The notes beneath the pieces were generated by a model. That model ran no database searches. It saw nothing but the letters and a program-made list of their open reading frames with translations, and was not told the origin of the DNA. DNA of 64,000 nt from Streptomyces umbrinus. GTDB taxonomy: Bacteria > Actinomycetota > Actinomycetes > Streptomycetales > Streptomycetaceae. Positions 17,700-29,194 of the stretch are shown in pieces. The stretch lies in the NCBI RefSeq assembly GCF_030817415.1, contig NZ_JAUSZI010000002.1:9895501-9959500 (forward strand), given 5' to 3'. The translations under genes were made by a program, and so were the position numbers. Positions within the stretch are counted from its first letter, which is position 1. Every line of letters begins with the position of its first letter.

Positions 17700-18188
17700 G
17701 TGAACGACGATGCCACGTTGATCAAGCAGTGGAACAGGCTGACCCGTGTCCATCGTCGGATCGAGGCCAGCATGGAGCGACGCCTCCACCAGCAACTGGG
17801 CCTGGGAGTCAGCGAGTTCTACGCCCTTCGCACCCTGAGCGAGGGTGTGCGGGCCGGTACGGGGCTGCTCTACCTCAACGACCTGGCCAACGGCATAGGG
17901 CTGAGCCAGTCCGCCACCAGCCGCCTGGTGACCCGCTTGCAGGACCGCGGCCTGATCACCACACACACCTCGTCGCGCGACCGGCGGAGCGTCGAGATCG
18001 AACTCACCGCCGTCGCGCACCACGTACTGCGGACGGGCGCGCCCCTGCTGCGCCAGGCGATCGAGCAGGTCGTACGGCAACTCGGCGTCGAGGGGACGGA
18101 CCAGGACCTGCTGCGCTACCTCTGTGGGAGCGCGGGCGACGCGGTGGCCGCCCACGCTCCTCCGACCGGCTCCGTCGCCGCTCGCTGA
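17700..18188 (+). CDS. MarR-family transcriptional regulator
   Basis: 162 aa from GTG at 17700, chosen because GGGAGGG lies 8 nt upstream; an in-frame GTG at 17676 adds eight residues. Winged HTH: LYLNDLANGIGLSQSATSRL as helices 2-3 and RDRRSVEIELTA as the DR wing typical of MarR. N- and C-terminal helices form the dimer interface. The convergent GNAT gene is its only close neighbour. The ligand is unknown. Confidence 0.9.
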   Translation: MNDDATLIKQWNRLTRVHRRIEASMERRLHQQLGLGVSEFYALRTLSEGVRAGTGLLYLNDLANGIGLSQSATSRLVTRLQDRGLITTHTSSRDRRSVEIELTAVAHHVLRTGAPLLRQAIEQVVRQLGVEGTDQDLLRYLCGSAGDAVAAHAPPTGSVAAR

Positions 18189-18226
18189 CGAACAGACGCC
18201 CCCTCCCGCGCGGTTCGGGCGGCAGC

Positions 18227-19075
18227 TCAGGCCGGAAAGGCGAACAGACGGTACTCGGACACCGCGGCGAAGCCGAAGCGGCGGTACAGCGGTTCCCCCA
18301 TCGGGCTCGCCACGAGCGCCGCGGAGTGCATCCCCCGTCGCCGGCCGTGCCGGAGCGCGGCCACCGTCAAGGCCGTACCGATGCCCTGCCGGCGGTTCTC
18401 CTCCGCCACATGCACCAGGAAGATCCCGGCCACCCCGTGGGCGGTGATGACCACCGTCGAACCGACCACCCGGCCGTCGACGACCGCCGCCAACCGGATG
18501 ATGTCCTGGTTGTCCTCGCGTCGCTCCTCCGTGCGCACCATCTCGGCCTTCAGGTCGGGGGAGATGCCCATCGACGCCCGGTACGTGCCAACCAGCTCCG
18601 CCAGTCGTTCCCCGTCCCGGACCGTCTCCACACGCAGGCCGGGTGCGTCGTCCGAACCGCCCGCACTGACGGCCGCGCCCGGGTCAGCCGGCCGGTCGAG
18701 ATGCCTCACCATCACCGGGAGTACGGCGAGTTGTTCCGCGCCCTGGCGCCGCAGGGCGTCGGCGGTGGCGTCCGGGCTGTCGGCACCGACCCACCACCAC
18801 CAGGGAAGGCCCGCCAATGCCTCACGGGCGGCAGCCGCGGACCGCTCGATCGAGGACGCCGACCGCACGCGCGTCACGCCATTGAACTGCGGGGTGAGAA
18901 GTCCGCTGCGAAACAGGTCGAGTCCGGGCACACGAGGGCTCGAACCACCCCAACCCGCTAGGTACTGGCGGAAATTGGCGAACACCGACACCAGCAGGCC
19001 CGGATCCTGGGCCGCCCTCGGAACTCGCGCCCGATCATCTTGCGGTCCGCTGGTCGCCCTTGCTGCATGCGCCAT
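18227..19075 (-). CDS. GNAT-family N-acetyltransferase
   Basis: 282 aa from the ATG at 19075, with GAAGAAGG about 9 nt upstream; a longer frame to 19177 lacks such a site. The C-terminal third carries the GNAT core: VDGRVVGSTVVIT, the acetyl-CoA loop EENRRQGIGTAL (motif A, RRQGIG) and the final LYRRFGFAAV segment. The N-terminal 130 residues are unassigned and include a Trp-rich stretch (LPWWWWVGAD), which may shape the acceptor site. The acceptor substrate cannot be told. Confidence 0.85.
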   Translation of the reverse strand: MAHAARATSGPQDDRARVPRAAQDPGLLVSVFANFRQYLAGWGGSSPRVPGLDLFRSGLLTPQFNGVTRVRSASSIERSAAAAREALAGLPWWWWVGADSPDATADALRRQGAEQLAVLPVMVRHLDRPADPGAAVSAGGSDDAPGLRVETVRDGERLAELVGTYRASMGISPDLKAEMVRTEERREDNQDIIRLAAVVDGRVVGSTVVITAHGVAGIFLVHVAEENRRQGIGTALTVAALRHGRRRGMHSAALVASPMGEPLYRRFGFAAVSEYRLFAFPA

Positions 19076-19150
19076 GAACGTAGCCTTCTTCACATCTTCT
19101 GTCCGCCCAACGGCGGCGGGATTGCCATCGTTGCACACCGTGTGCGCTAA

Positions 19151-20488
<1,338 letters not shown>

Positions 20489-20530
20489 GAGTGTGACATG
20501 TCCGTGAGGTGACTCGGTCATCACGGGCGG

Positions 20531-20565
20531 GTCGAGGCGCAGGTCAGAAGGGCCGGCGCCTCGAC
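20531..20565. terminator. Hairpin terminator after the serine hydrolase gene
   Basis: GTCGAGGCGC and GCGCCTCGAC form a perfect 10-bp stem with a 15-nt loop, 42 bp after the stop codon at 20488. Confidence 0.55.
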
Positions 20566-20760
20566 TCGGCAAGCCGAAACGGCCTGCGGAATCGTCCGTC
20601 CGTCATGGGCCGTGGGCTTGTATGCGTCACATAAGTCGGGCGAAAGCTGTCTTCCAGTACATCCAGCGAATCTCGCACCGCCTGTTTCTTCCTGGTGCCC
20701 GCAAGGGCACCGAGAGGCAGCGGCGTCCCGGCACAGTTGCCGGTGGCCCGAGGAGTACAT

Positions 20761-22179
20761 GTGACCAGCACAGCGCAGGCATCCCAGCCAGGAGCCGGAG
20801 CGGCTCAGCCCGATCATCTCGAGCACGTCATCTTCATCACGGCGGCGGCCGCGATGGGCGGTTTCCTCTTCGGCTACGACAGTGCCGTCATCAACGGCGT
20901 CGTCGAGGCCATCCGGGACCGCTACGACATCGGCTCCGCGGCGCTGGCACAGGTCATCGCCATCGCGCTCATCGGCTGTGCCGTCGGCGCCGCCACCGCG
21001 GGCCGCATCGCCGACCGCATCGGCCGTATCCGCTGCATGCAGATCGCCGCCGTCCTGTTCACCGTCAGCGCCATCGGCTCCGCGCTGCCGTTCACGCTGT
21101 GGGACCTCGCCTTCTGGCGGGTCGTCGGCGGCTTCGCCATCGGCATGGCCTCCGTGATCGGCCCCGCCTACATCGCCGAGGTCGCCCCGCCCGCCTACCG
21201 TGGCCGGCTCGGCTCCTTCCAGCAGGCCGCGATCGTCGTCGGCATCGCCGTGTCCCAGCTCGTCAACTGGGGCCTGCTGAACGCCGCCGGCGGCGATCAG
21301 CGCGGTGAGCTGATGGGCCTGGAGGCATGGCAGGTCATGCTCGGCGTCATGGTCGTCCCGGCCGTCCTGTACGGCCTGCTGTCCTTCGCGATCCCCGAGT
21401 CGCCGCGCTTCCTGATCTCCGTCGGCAAGCACGCCCGCGCCCGCCGCATCCTCGAAGAGGTCGAGGGCAAGGGCGTGGACCTCGACGCCCGCGTCATCGA
21501 GATCGAGACCGCGATGCACAGCGAGGAGAAGCCGAGCTTCAAGGACCTGCTGGGCGGCTCCTTCTTCTTCAAGCCGATCGTCTGGATCGGTATCGGCCTG
21601 TCGGTCTTCCAGCAGTTCGTCGGCATCAACGTCGCGTTCTACTACTCCTCGACGCTGTGGCAGTCGGTCGGTGTCGACCCGACGGACTCGTTCTTCTACT
21701 CGTTCACGACGTCGATCATCAACATCATCGGCACCGTGATCGCCATGATCTTCGTGGACCGCGTCGGCCGTAAGCCGCTGGCCCTCATCGGCTCCGTCGG
21801 CATGGTGATCGGCCTGGCGCTGGAGGCGTGGGCGTTCTCCTTCGACCTGGTCGACGGCAAGCTGCCGGAGACGCAGGGCTGGGTCGCCCTGATCGCCGCC
21901 CACGTGTTCGTCCTGTTCTTCGCCCTGTCCTGGGGTGTCGTCGTCTGGGTCTTCCTCGGCGAGATGTTCCCCAGCCGGTTCCGCGCCGCCGCGCTGGGTG
22001 TGGCCGCCGCCGCGCAGTGGATCGCCAACTGGGCGATCACCGCGAGCTTCCCGTCGCTGGCCGAGTGGAACCTCTCCGGCACGTACGTCATCTACACGCT
22101 CTTCGCCGCGCTCTCCATCCCGTTCGTCCTGAAGTTCGTGAAGGAGACGAAGGGCAAGGCGCTGGAGGAGATGGGCTGA
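20761..22179 (+). CDS. glcP: MFS sugar/H+ symporter, glucose permease GlcP type
   Basis: 472 aa from GTG at 20761, preceded by GAGGAG. Twelve transmembrane segments are predicted. Sugar porter signatures are present: GGFLFGYDSAVING in TM1, RIADRIGRIR between TM2 and TM3, PESPRFL after TM6, QQFVGINVAFYYS in TM7, DRVGRKPL and PSRFRAAALG. The wording throughout matches the S. coelicolor glucose permease GlcP, which exists there as two near-identical copies, SCO5578 and SCO7153. The neighbour here, a convergent ilvC, matches the SCO7153-SCO7154 arrangement as I recall it. The role is glucose uptake by proton symport in the cytoplasmic membrane. Confidence 0.9.
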   Translation: MTSTAQASQPGAGAAQPDHLEHVIFITAAAAMGGFLFGYDSAVINGVVEAIRDRYDIGSAALAQVIAIALIGCAVGAATAGRIADRIGRIRCMQIAAVLFTVSAIGSALPFTLWDLAFWRVVGGFAIGMASVIGPAYIAEVAPPAYRGRLGSFQQAAIVVGIAVSQLVNWGLLNAAGGDQRGELMGLEAWQVMLGVMVVPAVLYGLLSFAIPESPRFLISVGKHARARRILEEVEGKGVDLDARVIEIETAMHSEEKPSFKDLLGGSFFFKPIVWIGIGLSVFQQFVGINVAFYYSSTLWQSVGVDPTDSFFYSFTTSIINIIGTVIAMIFVDRVGRKPLALIGSVGMVIGLALEAWAFSFDLVDGKLPETQGWVALIAAHVFVLFFALSWGVVVWVFLGEMFPSRFRAAALGVAAAAQWIANWAITASFPSLAEWNLSGTYVIYTLFAALSIPFVLKFVKETKGKALEEMG

Positions 22180-22266
22180 CGGGCCCCGCACCGGCGCTGA
22201 CCCTCCCCGTTGGGGGGAGCAACCAGACCGGGGGAGGAGCCAAGTCCCCGCTGCCCTTCCCCGACC

Positions 22267-22306
22267 GTGCTGCCTCCGTCCGGACCGAACCGGGCGGAGG
22301 CAGCAC
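22267..22306. terminator. Bidirectional hairpin between glcP and ilvC
   Basis: GTGCTGCCTCCG pairs perfectly with CGGAGGCAGCAC around a 16-nt loop. It lies between the convergent stops of glcP (22179) and ilvC (22344) and can end both transcripts. Confidence 0.65.
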
Positions 22307-22343
22307 TCCAGATCGCGGGGCCGGTCAGCCAGCGACCGAGGAC

Positions 22344-23745
<1,402 letters not shown>

Positions 23746-24813
23746 ATGTCCCAGGCCCGGCCCGACAACTTTGACACCGTTTCAGCGACAGGCATCGCAA
23801 CGTTGCAGGACCTGCGTACGCACCTGCAGTGGGCCATCGAAGTTGAGCACGCCACCCTTCCGCCCTACCTCACCGCCCTGTACTCCCTCGACGCCGAGCG
23901 GAACCCGGACGCCGCGCAACTCATCAGCGGTGTCTTCGTCGAGGAGATGATTCACCTCGCGCTGGTGGCGAACCTGCTCAACGCTGTCGGTGGACAGCCC
24001 CGCCTCGACGCACCACATCTGCTGCCGCCGCACCCGCGGACCATGCCGCATGCCGATCCGTCCATCGAGCTGGCCCTGCTGCCCTTCGGCAAGGAGGCCC
24101 TCGACATGTTCCTCCGACTCGAACAGCCGGCGCATTTCGGCGATCCGGCCGAGGAAGACAACTACGAGACCATCGGACAGTTCTACGACGCGATCGAGAA
24201 GGGGTTGCGCCACCTGTGCGCCGAACTCGGTGAGGACCAGGTCTTCACCGGCGACCCCGCCCGCCAGGTCGCCGGCGGCCCGTTCGCCCACACCGCGGGC
24301 CACCTCAGCCCCGTCACGGACCTCGACTCGGCGCTCGCTGCGCTGAAGGAGATCGTCGAGCAGGGTGAGGGCGCGGCCCGAGCCGAGGTCTGGGACGGGG
24401 ACATGGACCTGTTCCACCCCGAGACCAAGTCGGTGTCCCACTACTACCGGTTCCAGGAACTGGCCCTGGGCCGGCGTTATCAGCCCGGTGACACGCCCGC
24501 GTCCGGACCCACCGGGGAAGCGGTCGCCGTCGACCCGGCGGGAGTTCGCCCGTTGCGCCCCAACCCTCGGCTGGAGGATCACCCCGAGGGCAGTGCGATC
24601 CGCAGCGCGCAGGAGGCGTTCAACAAGACGTACTGCAAGATGCTGGAACAACTGGAGCAGGCGTTCAACGGCAACCCGGCGATGCTGGGCATCTCGGTGG
24701 GCACGATGTACGCGATCAAGGGACAGGCGCAGAGCCTGATGGCCATGCAGGACGAGGACGGACAGGTCGTGGGCCCGACCTTCGACTACGTCGCGCCCGA
24801 GGACCGCGCCTGA
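23746..24813 (+). CDS. Ferritin-like domain protein (VioB/iminophenylpyruvate dimer synthase-type)
   Basis: 355 aa, ATG at 23746; the ribosome site is weak. The N-terminal half is a ferritin-like diiron-type helical domain: HLQWAIEVEHATLPPYLTALY (E and E..H) followed by FVEEMIHLALVANLLNAVGG with the ExxH iron ligands. The C-terminal region has HPETKSVSHYYRFQEL and a Tyr/Met-rich helix. Proteins of this type include the iminophenylpyruvate dimer synthase-like domain of VioB and many stand-alone Streptomyces proteins of unknown substrate. No violacein/rebeccamycin-type genes are near. A cytoplasmic oxidative enzyme is likely. Confidence 0.78.
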   Translation: MSQARPDNFDTVSATGIATLQDLRTHLQWAIEVEHATLPPYLTALYSLDAERNPDAAQLISGVFVEEMIHLALVANLLNAVGGQPRLDAPHLLPPHPRTMPHADPSIELALLPFGKEALDMFLRLEQPAHFGDPAEEDNYETIGQFYDAIEKGLRHLCAELGEDQVFTGDPARQVAGGPFAHTAGHLSPVTDLDSALAALKEIVEQGEGAARAEVWDGDMDLFHPETKSVSHYYRFQELALGRRYQPGDTPASGPTGEAVAVDPAGVRPLRPNPRLEDHPEGSAIRSAQEAFNKTYCKMLEQLEQAFNGNPAMLGISVGTMYAIKGQAQSLMAMQDEDGQVVGPTFDYVAPEDRA

Positions 24814-24846
24814 CGGCCGCGCCCCGCCGCGGCAGGGCGCGAACGG

Positions 24847-26025
24847 TCAGCGTTCGACGGCTTCGCGTCGTGCGGCGACGACATGCGTCCCGATCAGCAG
24901 CGACGCGATGACGCCGGTGAACAGCACGGCGTACATCGCCGTGAACGTGGTGGCGAGGACGGCGAGCGCCGCGACAGGGGGCAGCACGTTGGCCTTGCCG
25001 GACGGCTGCGCGGCCCGTCGGTGCAGCAGCCACACACAAGTGATGAACAGGGCGACGGGCAGCGTGTACGTGGCTGCGGCTTGGACGTCGGTGAGAGCGT
25101 GCTGGTGGGTGACGTGGGCAACGTTGACCGCCAGCCCCGCACCCACGGCAGCCGCGGCCGCGAACACCACGTAGTGCCCGTACCCCCACAACATGGCCGT
25201 GGACTGGGTTCTGAGCCGGCGCGGCGCATCCTGGGCGAAGTACAGCCACCAGAGCGCGAAGACGGTCAGCATCCCACCCAGCGCGATGACCAGGACGGAG
25301 CCGAGTTCCTTGTGGGTGTCCAGGGCGGCGCGGACGGCCAGGCCGGCGGCCATGACGGACTCGCCGAGCACGATCAGGGTGAACAGGCCGTAGCGCTCGG
25401 CTATGTGCTGCGGGTGCCAGGTGGTGCCTATCGCACGCTCGGCCCAGACCGGCACCGCGAGTTCACCGATCGCGAGGACGACGAAGGAGACGGTGCCACC
25501 GTCGTGCGGGAGGAGCAGCCGGACCAGCCAGCCGATCTGGAGAACGAGGATTCCCACCGCGTACCGCAGCGCGGACCGTCGGCGCTTTCGGTCCGTGCAC
25601 GCGGCGCGCAGCCACTGACTGACCATGGCCAGCCGCATCACGACATAACCCCAGGTGATGACCGTGAAGTCGCCGTGCTCCAGAGCCTGGGTGGTGCCTG
25701 CCGCCATGAACAGGGCGCCCGTGATCTGGACCAGAGTCAGGAGACGGTACGGCACGTCGTCCGTGTCGTAGGCGGAGGCGAACCAGGTGAAGTTCATCCA
25801 GGCCCACCAGATCGCGAAGAACACGAGAGCGTAGCCGAGCAGGCCGTGCAACGTACGGCCCGCGACGATCTCGTGCTCGAACGCCGAGGACGCCTGCGCC
25901 ACGGCGGCGACGAAACAGAGGTCGAAGAACAACTCCAGCGCACTGGCCGTGCGGTGATCCTCGCCAGCATGACGGGCGAGCATCGGCCGGTACCAAGCGC
26001 TGGACGCGTGGGATGACTGACTCAT
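24847..26025 (-). CDS. Low temperature requirement protein A (LtrA) family membrane protein
   Basis: 392 aa; ATG at 26025 with AGGA close upstream. Around ten transmembrane helices fill the protein. LtrA hallmarks are the N-terminal ELFFDLCFVAAVAQ, WAWMNFTWFASAYDTDD and the central ERYGLFTLIVLGES motif. The family is named for a Listeria mutant unable to grow in the cold; its biochemical role is unknown. It is convergent with the ferritin-like gene and has no operon partner. Confidence 0.92.
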   Translation of the reverse strand: MSQSSHASSAWYRPMLARHAGEDHRTASALELFFDLCFVAAVAQASSAFEHEIVAGRTLHGLLGYALVFFAIWWAWMNFTWFASAYDTDDVPYRLLTLVQITGALFMAAGTTQALEHGDFTVITWGYVVMRLAMVSQWLRAACTDRKRRRSALRYAVGILVLQIGWLVRLLLPHDGGTVSFVVLAIGELAVPVWAERAIGTTWHPQHIAERYGLFTLIVLGESVMAAGLAVRAALDTHKELGSVLVIALGGMLTVFALWWLYFAQDAPRRLRTQSTAMLWGYGHYVVFAAAAAVGAGLAVNVAHVTHQHALTDVQAAATYTLPVALFITCVWLLHRRAAQPSGKANVLPPVAALAVLATTFTAMYAVLFTGVIASLLIGTHVVAARREAVER

Positions 26026-26210
26026 GAAGTCCTGATCTCATGGGGGGCAGTGCCGGAGCCGGCAACACCAGTGCCGTGCATGACTACGACCGGATACCGT
26101 GCGGATCGGTGACAACCCGTAAACCGCCAACGCCGACTGGCGGACGGGCGCGCCCAGCTCAGGCACAACGGCAACCGGCAGGGTGCCCGAGGCCCGGCGC
26201 GTGCTGCGGT

Positions 26211-26315
26211 TCACCTGATCCGACCCACATCCTCGAACAGCGCGTGGGCCTCGTCGAGGCGACCGGTCGGGGCGAGACCATCGACGAGCCAGAAGAACGT
26301 GATCTTCTTTCGCCG
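26211..26315 (-). pseudogene. Possible C-terminal fragment of a GH15-type glycosidase
   Basis: On the minus strand KITFFWLVDGLAPTGRLDEA followed by HALFEDVG resembles the conserved (S/T)FWLVDALA...GRLDEARALFE stretch near the C-terminus of GH15 glucoamylase/trehalase-like proteins. The frame stops ten residues later and nothing upstream continues the family. It abuts an integrase fragment on the other strand. The call rests on about 35 residues. Confidence 0.4.
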
Positions 26316-26512
26316 GGTCCAGTACTGATGGCCCTCAGGGCGTTCAAGACTCTCCAGGTCAAGGAGAGGCTGGTCCTCGGTGAGGCTTACTCGGACTCCG
26401 GCTACGTCGTGGTGCACGAGACCGGGGAGGCTTTCACGATCAAGCAGCTCCGCAGGCGCGCGTACCGGCTCATGGAGGTCCTTGGTCTGCGCAGAGTACG
26501 TCTCTACGTTCC
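26316..26512 (+). pseudogene. Internal fragment of a tyrosine integrase
   Basis: The plus-strand frame reads ALRAFKTLQVKERLVLGEAY, a region SGYVVVHETGEA, then KQLRRRAYRLMEVLGLRRVR and LY. This matches the segment of Streptomyces phage/plasmid-type integrases just before the catalytic R-H box; the same region of the intact integrase at 33510-34697 reads LREHAYALMARVGLRRVKLY. The catalytic Arg, His and Tyr are absent: similarity ends before ARHMCLTFLA. It is a relic of a former integrated element. Confidence 0.6.
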
Positions 26513-26725
26513 GAAATCTGACGAGATAGGCGAGCTCTTCAACGGTCCCCTCAGACAAGTCGGCAGTTTGCCCGGCGGCCGGTTGGCTATGAACGCGAGT
26601 TGGGGAGTCGTTTCGCGATGAGTGCGGGAGTCGCGTTCTGACCGAGTTTGCGATGTCGGTTTGTTTTGACGTCAGTCGGGGGCTTGTGGTGGGACCGTGA
26701 GGTGTGCATAAGGGCTGGGGGCCTC

Positions 26726-27146
26726 ATGGGTAACTCGCAGTCGAAGGTCGAGCTGTACGCGGCGATCCGCAAGGATCATCTGCGGGCTGGCCGCGGCGTC
26801 TCGGGCGGGCGCTCTGACGGCGGACGCGGTCGCGCTGGAGGCCCGCAAGGCTGCCGAGGGCGATACCGGCGCCCCCCGCTCCGGCGACGGGCACGGGCCT
26901 TGAGGAAGGGCCTGCGGCGACAGTCACGTTCTTGTCCGACTGGCGGCTGTCCCATCTGCCGCCCGAGACTCGGCCGCTGCCCTCGGTCGCCCACTACGAC
27001 CAGTTGTTGAACCCCCGCGGCCGCAAGGCCGCGAACCGGAAAGAGCCATCATGAGCCCACGCAAGCGCGGACTGACCGAAGAAGCCGCCACCGCCTCAAT
27101 CGACCAGGCATGCCGGCTGCTGCTCGCTGTGGGTGGCGGACCTTGA
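26726..27146 (+). mobile_element. Deleted IS21-family element (istA and istB remnants)
   Basis: From ATG 26726 the frame MGNSQSKVELYAAIRKDHLR matches the IstA N-terminus. An internal deletion of several hundred codons follows. The IstA C-terminus then appears in pieces: LTADAVALEARKAAEGD (near 26812) and, after a shift, VTFLSDWRLSHLPPETRPLP and SVAHYDQLL up to a stop at 27052-27054. That stop overlaps an ATG (ATGA at 27051-27054), the normal istA/istB coupling. IstB begins MSPRKRGLTEEAATASIDQA and breaks off after about 25 residues. Nothing here can be functional. Confidence 0.7.
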
Positions 27147-27506
27147 CTGCGCGCTCGCATCGCTCGGCTGGCTGCTGGAGGCGCTGGGTTACGCCACCTT
27201 CCATAGCTGGGACGGCGGCCGCGGCTGGCGGCTCGGGCCGACCTACCTGGTCATCGAGCAGTCCCCGGCCCTCACCGCCGAACAGCACGACCGCTGCCGC
27301 CAGGACTGAACCACCTGGCGTTCCACGTCGAAGACGCCACCACCGTCGAGGAGTTGACTGCCGACGCCGCTCAGCACGGCTGGCACCTCATGTTCCCCGA
27401 GCGGCATCCATACGCCGGCGGCGCACAGCACTACGCCGCCGACCTGGAGAACGACGACGGCTGCGAAGTCGAACTCGCTGCGATCAAGTCACCCGAACGA
27501 AACTGA
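27133..27506 (+). pseudogene. VOC/glyoxalase-fold protein gene, 5'-fused and frameshifted
   Basis: The first frame (27133-27309) gives LDCALASLGWLLEALGYATF and YLVIEQSPALTAE. After a one-base shift near 27300 the next frame continues GLNHLAFHVEDATTVEELTA, HGWHLMFPERHPYAGG and DGCEVELAA to a stop at 27504-27506. Together this is a typical vicinal oxygen chelate (glyoxalase/bleomycin-resistance-like) protein. Its true N-terminus was lost at the junction with the IS21 remnant. Two independent lesions show it is decayed. Confidence 0.72.
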
Positions 27507-27840
27507 GATCAACCGATCCACCGGTCTTGACGACTATTCGCACTAAAAACCATCAAGAAGAACCCCAAGACCCTTGGGGCGGCCCGTGACGTACTCGACA
27601 AGTTGCCTTCCCTGGACGCGGCCGTGAGAAACGATCTTCGGTCTAGGGTGTGATACAGCCTCTGACCTGGTCTTTTTCCATGCTTGATTATTAGACGTGT
27701 GGGTATTGCCACATCATGGGCGCCTGGTGGTCCGGCTAGGGTCTGTGCGTTGCCTACAAAAGGCAGGTGGGGACGGGCCGGGCGAAATGTCATGTGTCGG
27801 CGCCCCATGGAACACCCTCACCTCATGGCCCGGAGGACAT
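27507..27840 (+). other. Intergenic region upstream of bioF, no gene seen
   Basis: About 330 bp between the VOC pseudogene and bioF. The frames open here have poor GC3 or are short. It has A/T-rich stretches (around 27500-27570 and 27655-27700) that could include the bioF promoter. The frame leading into bioF is open from 27697, but the ribosome site fixes the start at 27841. Confidence 0.4.
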
Positions 27841-28977
27841 ATGTCGGGATCGCCTTTCGAGTGGATCGACGAGCAGGCGCGGGCGCGCCGCCGGGCCGGA
27901 CTCGTCCGCACCCTGCGCCCCCGCCCCGCCGACTCCCCGCTCCTCGATCTCGCGGGCAACGACTATCTGGGCCTGGCGAGGCACCCCGAGGTCACCGAGG
28001 CGGCCGCGAGTGCCGCGCGGACCTGGGGAGCCGGAGCGACCGGCTCCCGGCTCGTCAGCGGCTCCACGGAACTGCACGCGGAACTCGAACGCGAGCTGGC
28101 CGAATTCTGCGGGTTCGAGTCCGCGCTGGTCTTCTCCTCGGGGTACGCGGCCAATCTCGCCGCAGTCACCGCGCTGGCTCCGCACGGCTCCCTCGTCGTC
28201 TCCGACGCGAGCAACCACGCCTCGCTGATCGACGGCTGCCGTCTCGCGCGCGGCACCACCCAGGTCGTCGGGCACGCCGACCCCGACGCCGTACGCAAGG
28301 CTCTGGGCACGCATGCCGGACCCGCCGTCGTCGTCTCCGACACGGTCTTCTCGGTCGACGGCGACGCGGCCCCGCTCACCGGACTCGCCGCCGCCTGCCG
28401 GGAGTCCGGCGCCGCCCTGCTCGTGGACGACGCGCACGGTCTCGGCGTACTCGGCGAGGGCGGCCGGGGCGCGCCGCACGCGGTGGGCCTTGCGGGCGCG
28501 CCGGACGTGGTCACCACCGTCACGCTGTCGAAGTCGCTCGGCAGCCAGGGCGGCGCGGTCCTCGGACCGGCCCACGTCATCGACCACCTGGTCAACGCGG
28601 CCCGTACCTTCATCTTCGACACCGGTCTGGCCCCCGCGGCGGCGGGCGCGGCCCTCGCGGCCCTGCGTCTGCTGCGCAGGGAACCGGAACGGGCCACGCG
28701 CGCGCGCAGCGTGGCGACCACCGTGCACGAACGGCTGACGGCCGAGGGCCTCGAAGCCGTACGACCGGACGCCGCCGTCGTCTCCGTGCGCGCCCCATCC
28801 CCGGAGCGGGCCGTGCGCTGGGCCGCGGACTGCCGCGAGGCCGGTCTCGCCGTCGGATGCTTCCGCCCCCCGTCGGTGCCCGACGGCATCTCACGGCTGC
28901 GGCTCACCGCCCGCGCGGACCTCACCGACGGGCAACTCGACCGTGCCGTACGCCTGATCATCGAAGCGCGGCGATAA
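27841..28977 (+). CDS. bioF: 8-amino-7-oxononanoate synthase
   Basis: 378 aa from ATG at 27841 after GGAGGACAT. PLP enzyme of the alpha-oxoamine synthase group that condenses pimeloyl-thioester with L-alanine in biotin synthesis. Seen motifs: GNDYLGLA, GATGSRLVSGS, SSGYAANLA, the PLP-contacting DDAHGLGVLG (Asp197, His199) and the Schiff-base Lys231 in TLSKSLGSQGG. bioA, bioB and bioD are not in this window; immediately upstream is a decayed region. The downstream WhiJ-like XRE/DUF397 pair resembles the SCO1243-SCO1242 arrangement. Its stop overlaps the convergent DUF397 gene by 20 bp. Confidence 0.93.
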   Translation: MSGSPFEWIDEQARARRRAGLVRTLRPRPADSPLLDLAGNDYLGLARHPEVTEAAASAARTWGAGATGSRLVSGSTELHAELERELAEFCGFESALVFSSGYAANLAAVTALAPHGSLVVSDASNHASLIDGCRLARGTTQVVGHADPDAVRKALGTHAGPAVVVSDTVFSVDGDAAPLTGLAAACRESGAALLVDDAHGLGVLGEGGRGAPHAVGLAGAPDVVTTVTLSKSLGSQGGAVLGPAHVIDHLVNAARTFIFDTGLAPAAAGAALAALRLLRREPERATRARSVATTVHERLTAEGLEAVRPDAAVVSVRAPSPERAVRWAADCREAGLAVGCFRPPSVPDGISRLRLTARADLTDGQLDRAVRLIIEARR

Positions 28978-29185
28978 AACCCTCCCAGGCGGCGGGGGCG
29001 AAGAGCAGGGCGGATCCCGACGTGTTCTTCGAGTCGCGCACCGCGAGAAGTCCGGCCCATGGTCCGGAGGCCGGACGGGCCGTCTCGACGCAGTTGTTCA
29101 TTCCCGTGCTGCGACTGCTGCGCTGCCACCGCACACCGTGCAGACGGGTGCTCGAAGGTAGGGACCGAGGCAGGGGGGCGGGCAT
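28958..29185 (-). CDS. DUF397 domain protein, partner of the upstream XRE regulator
   Basis: 75 aa. The single domain shows WQRSSRS, NNCVETA, VAVRDSKNT and the LFAPAAWEGFIAAL end characteristic of DUF397. These small proteins are nearly always encoded next to an XRE/DUF5753 regulator and, in the bldB/whiJ/abaA groups, modulate its activity during Streptomyces development. The start lies 9 bp after the regulator's stop, so the two are co-transcribed. Confidence 0.92.
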   Translation of the reverse strand: MPAPLPRSLPSSTRLHGVRWQRSSRSTGMNNCVETARPASGPWAGLLAVRDSKNTSGSALLFAPAAWEGFIAALR

Positions 29186-29194
29186 GGTGCCTCC

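Noticed and set aside
26040..26621. A single 193-aa plus-strand protein
   Set aside because: Only the central 65 residues look like a protein family (integrase). The flanks are unrelated and overlap a minus-strand glycosidase-like fragment, so a remnant is more likely than an intact gene.
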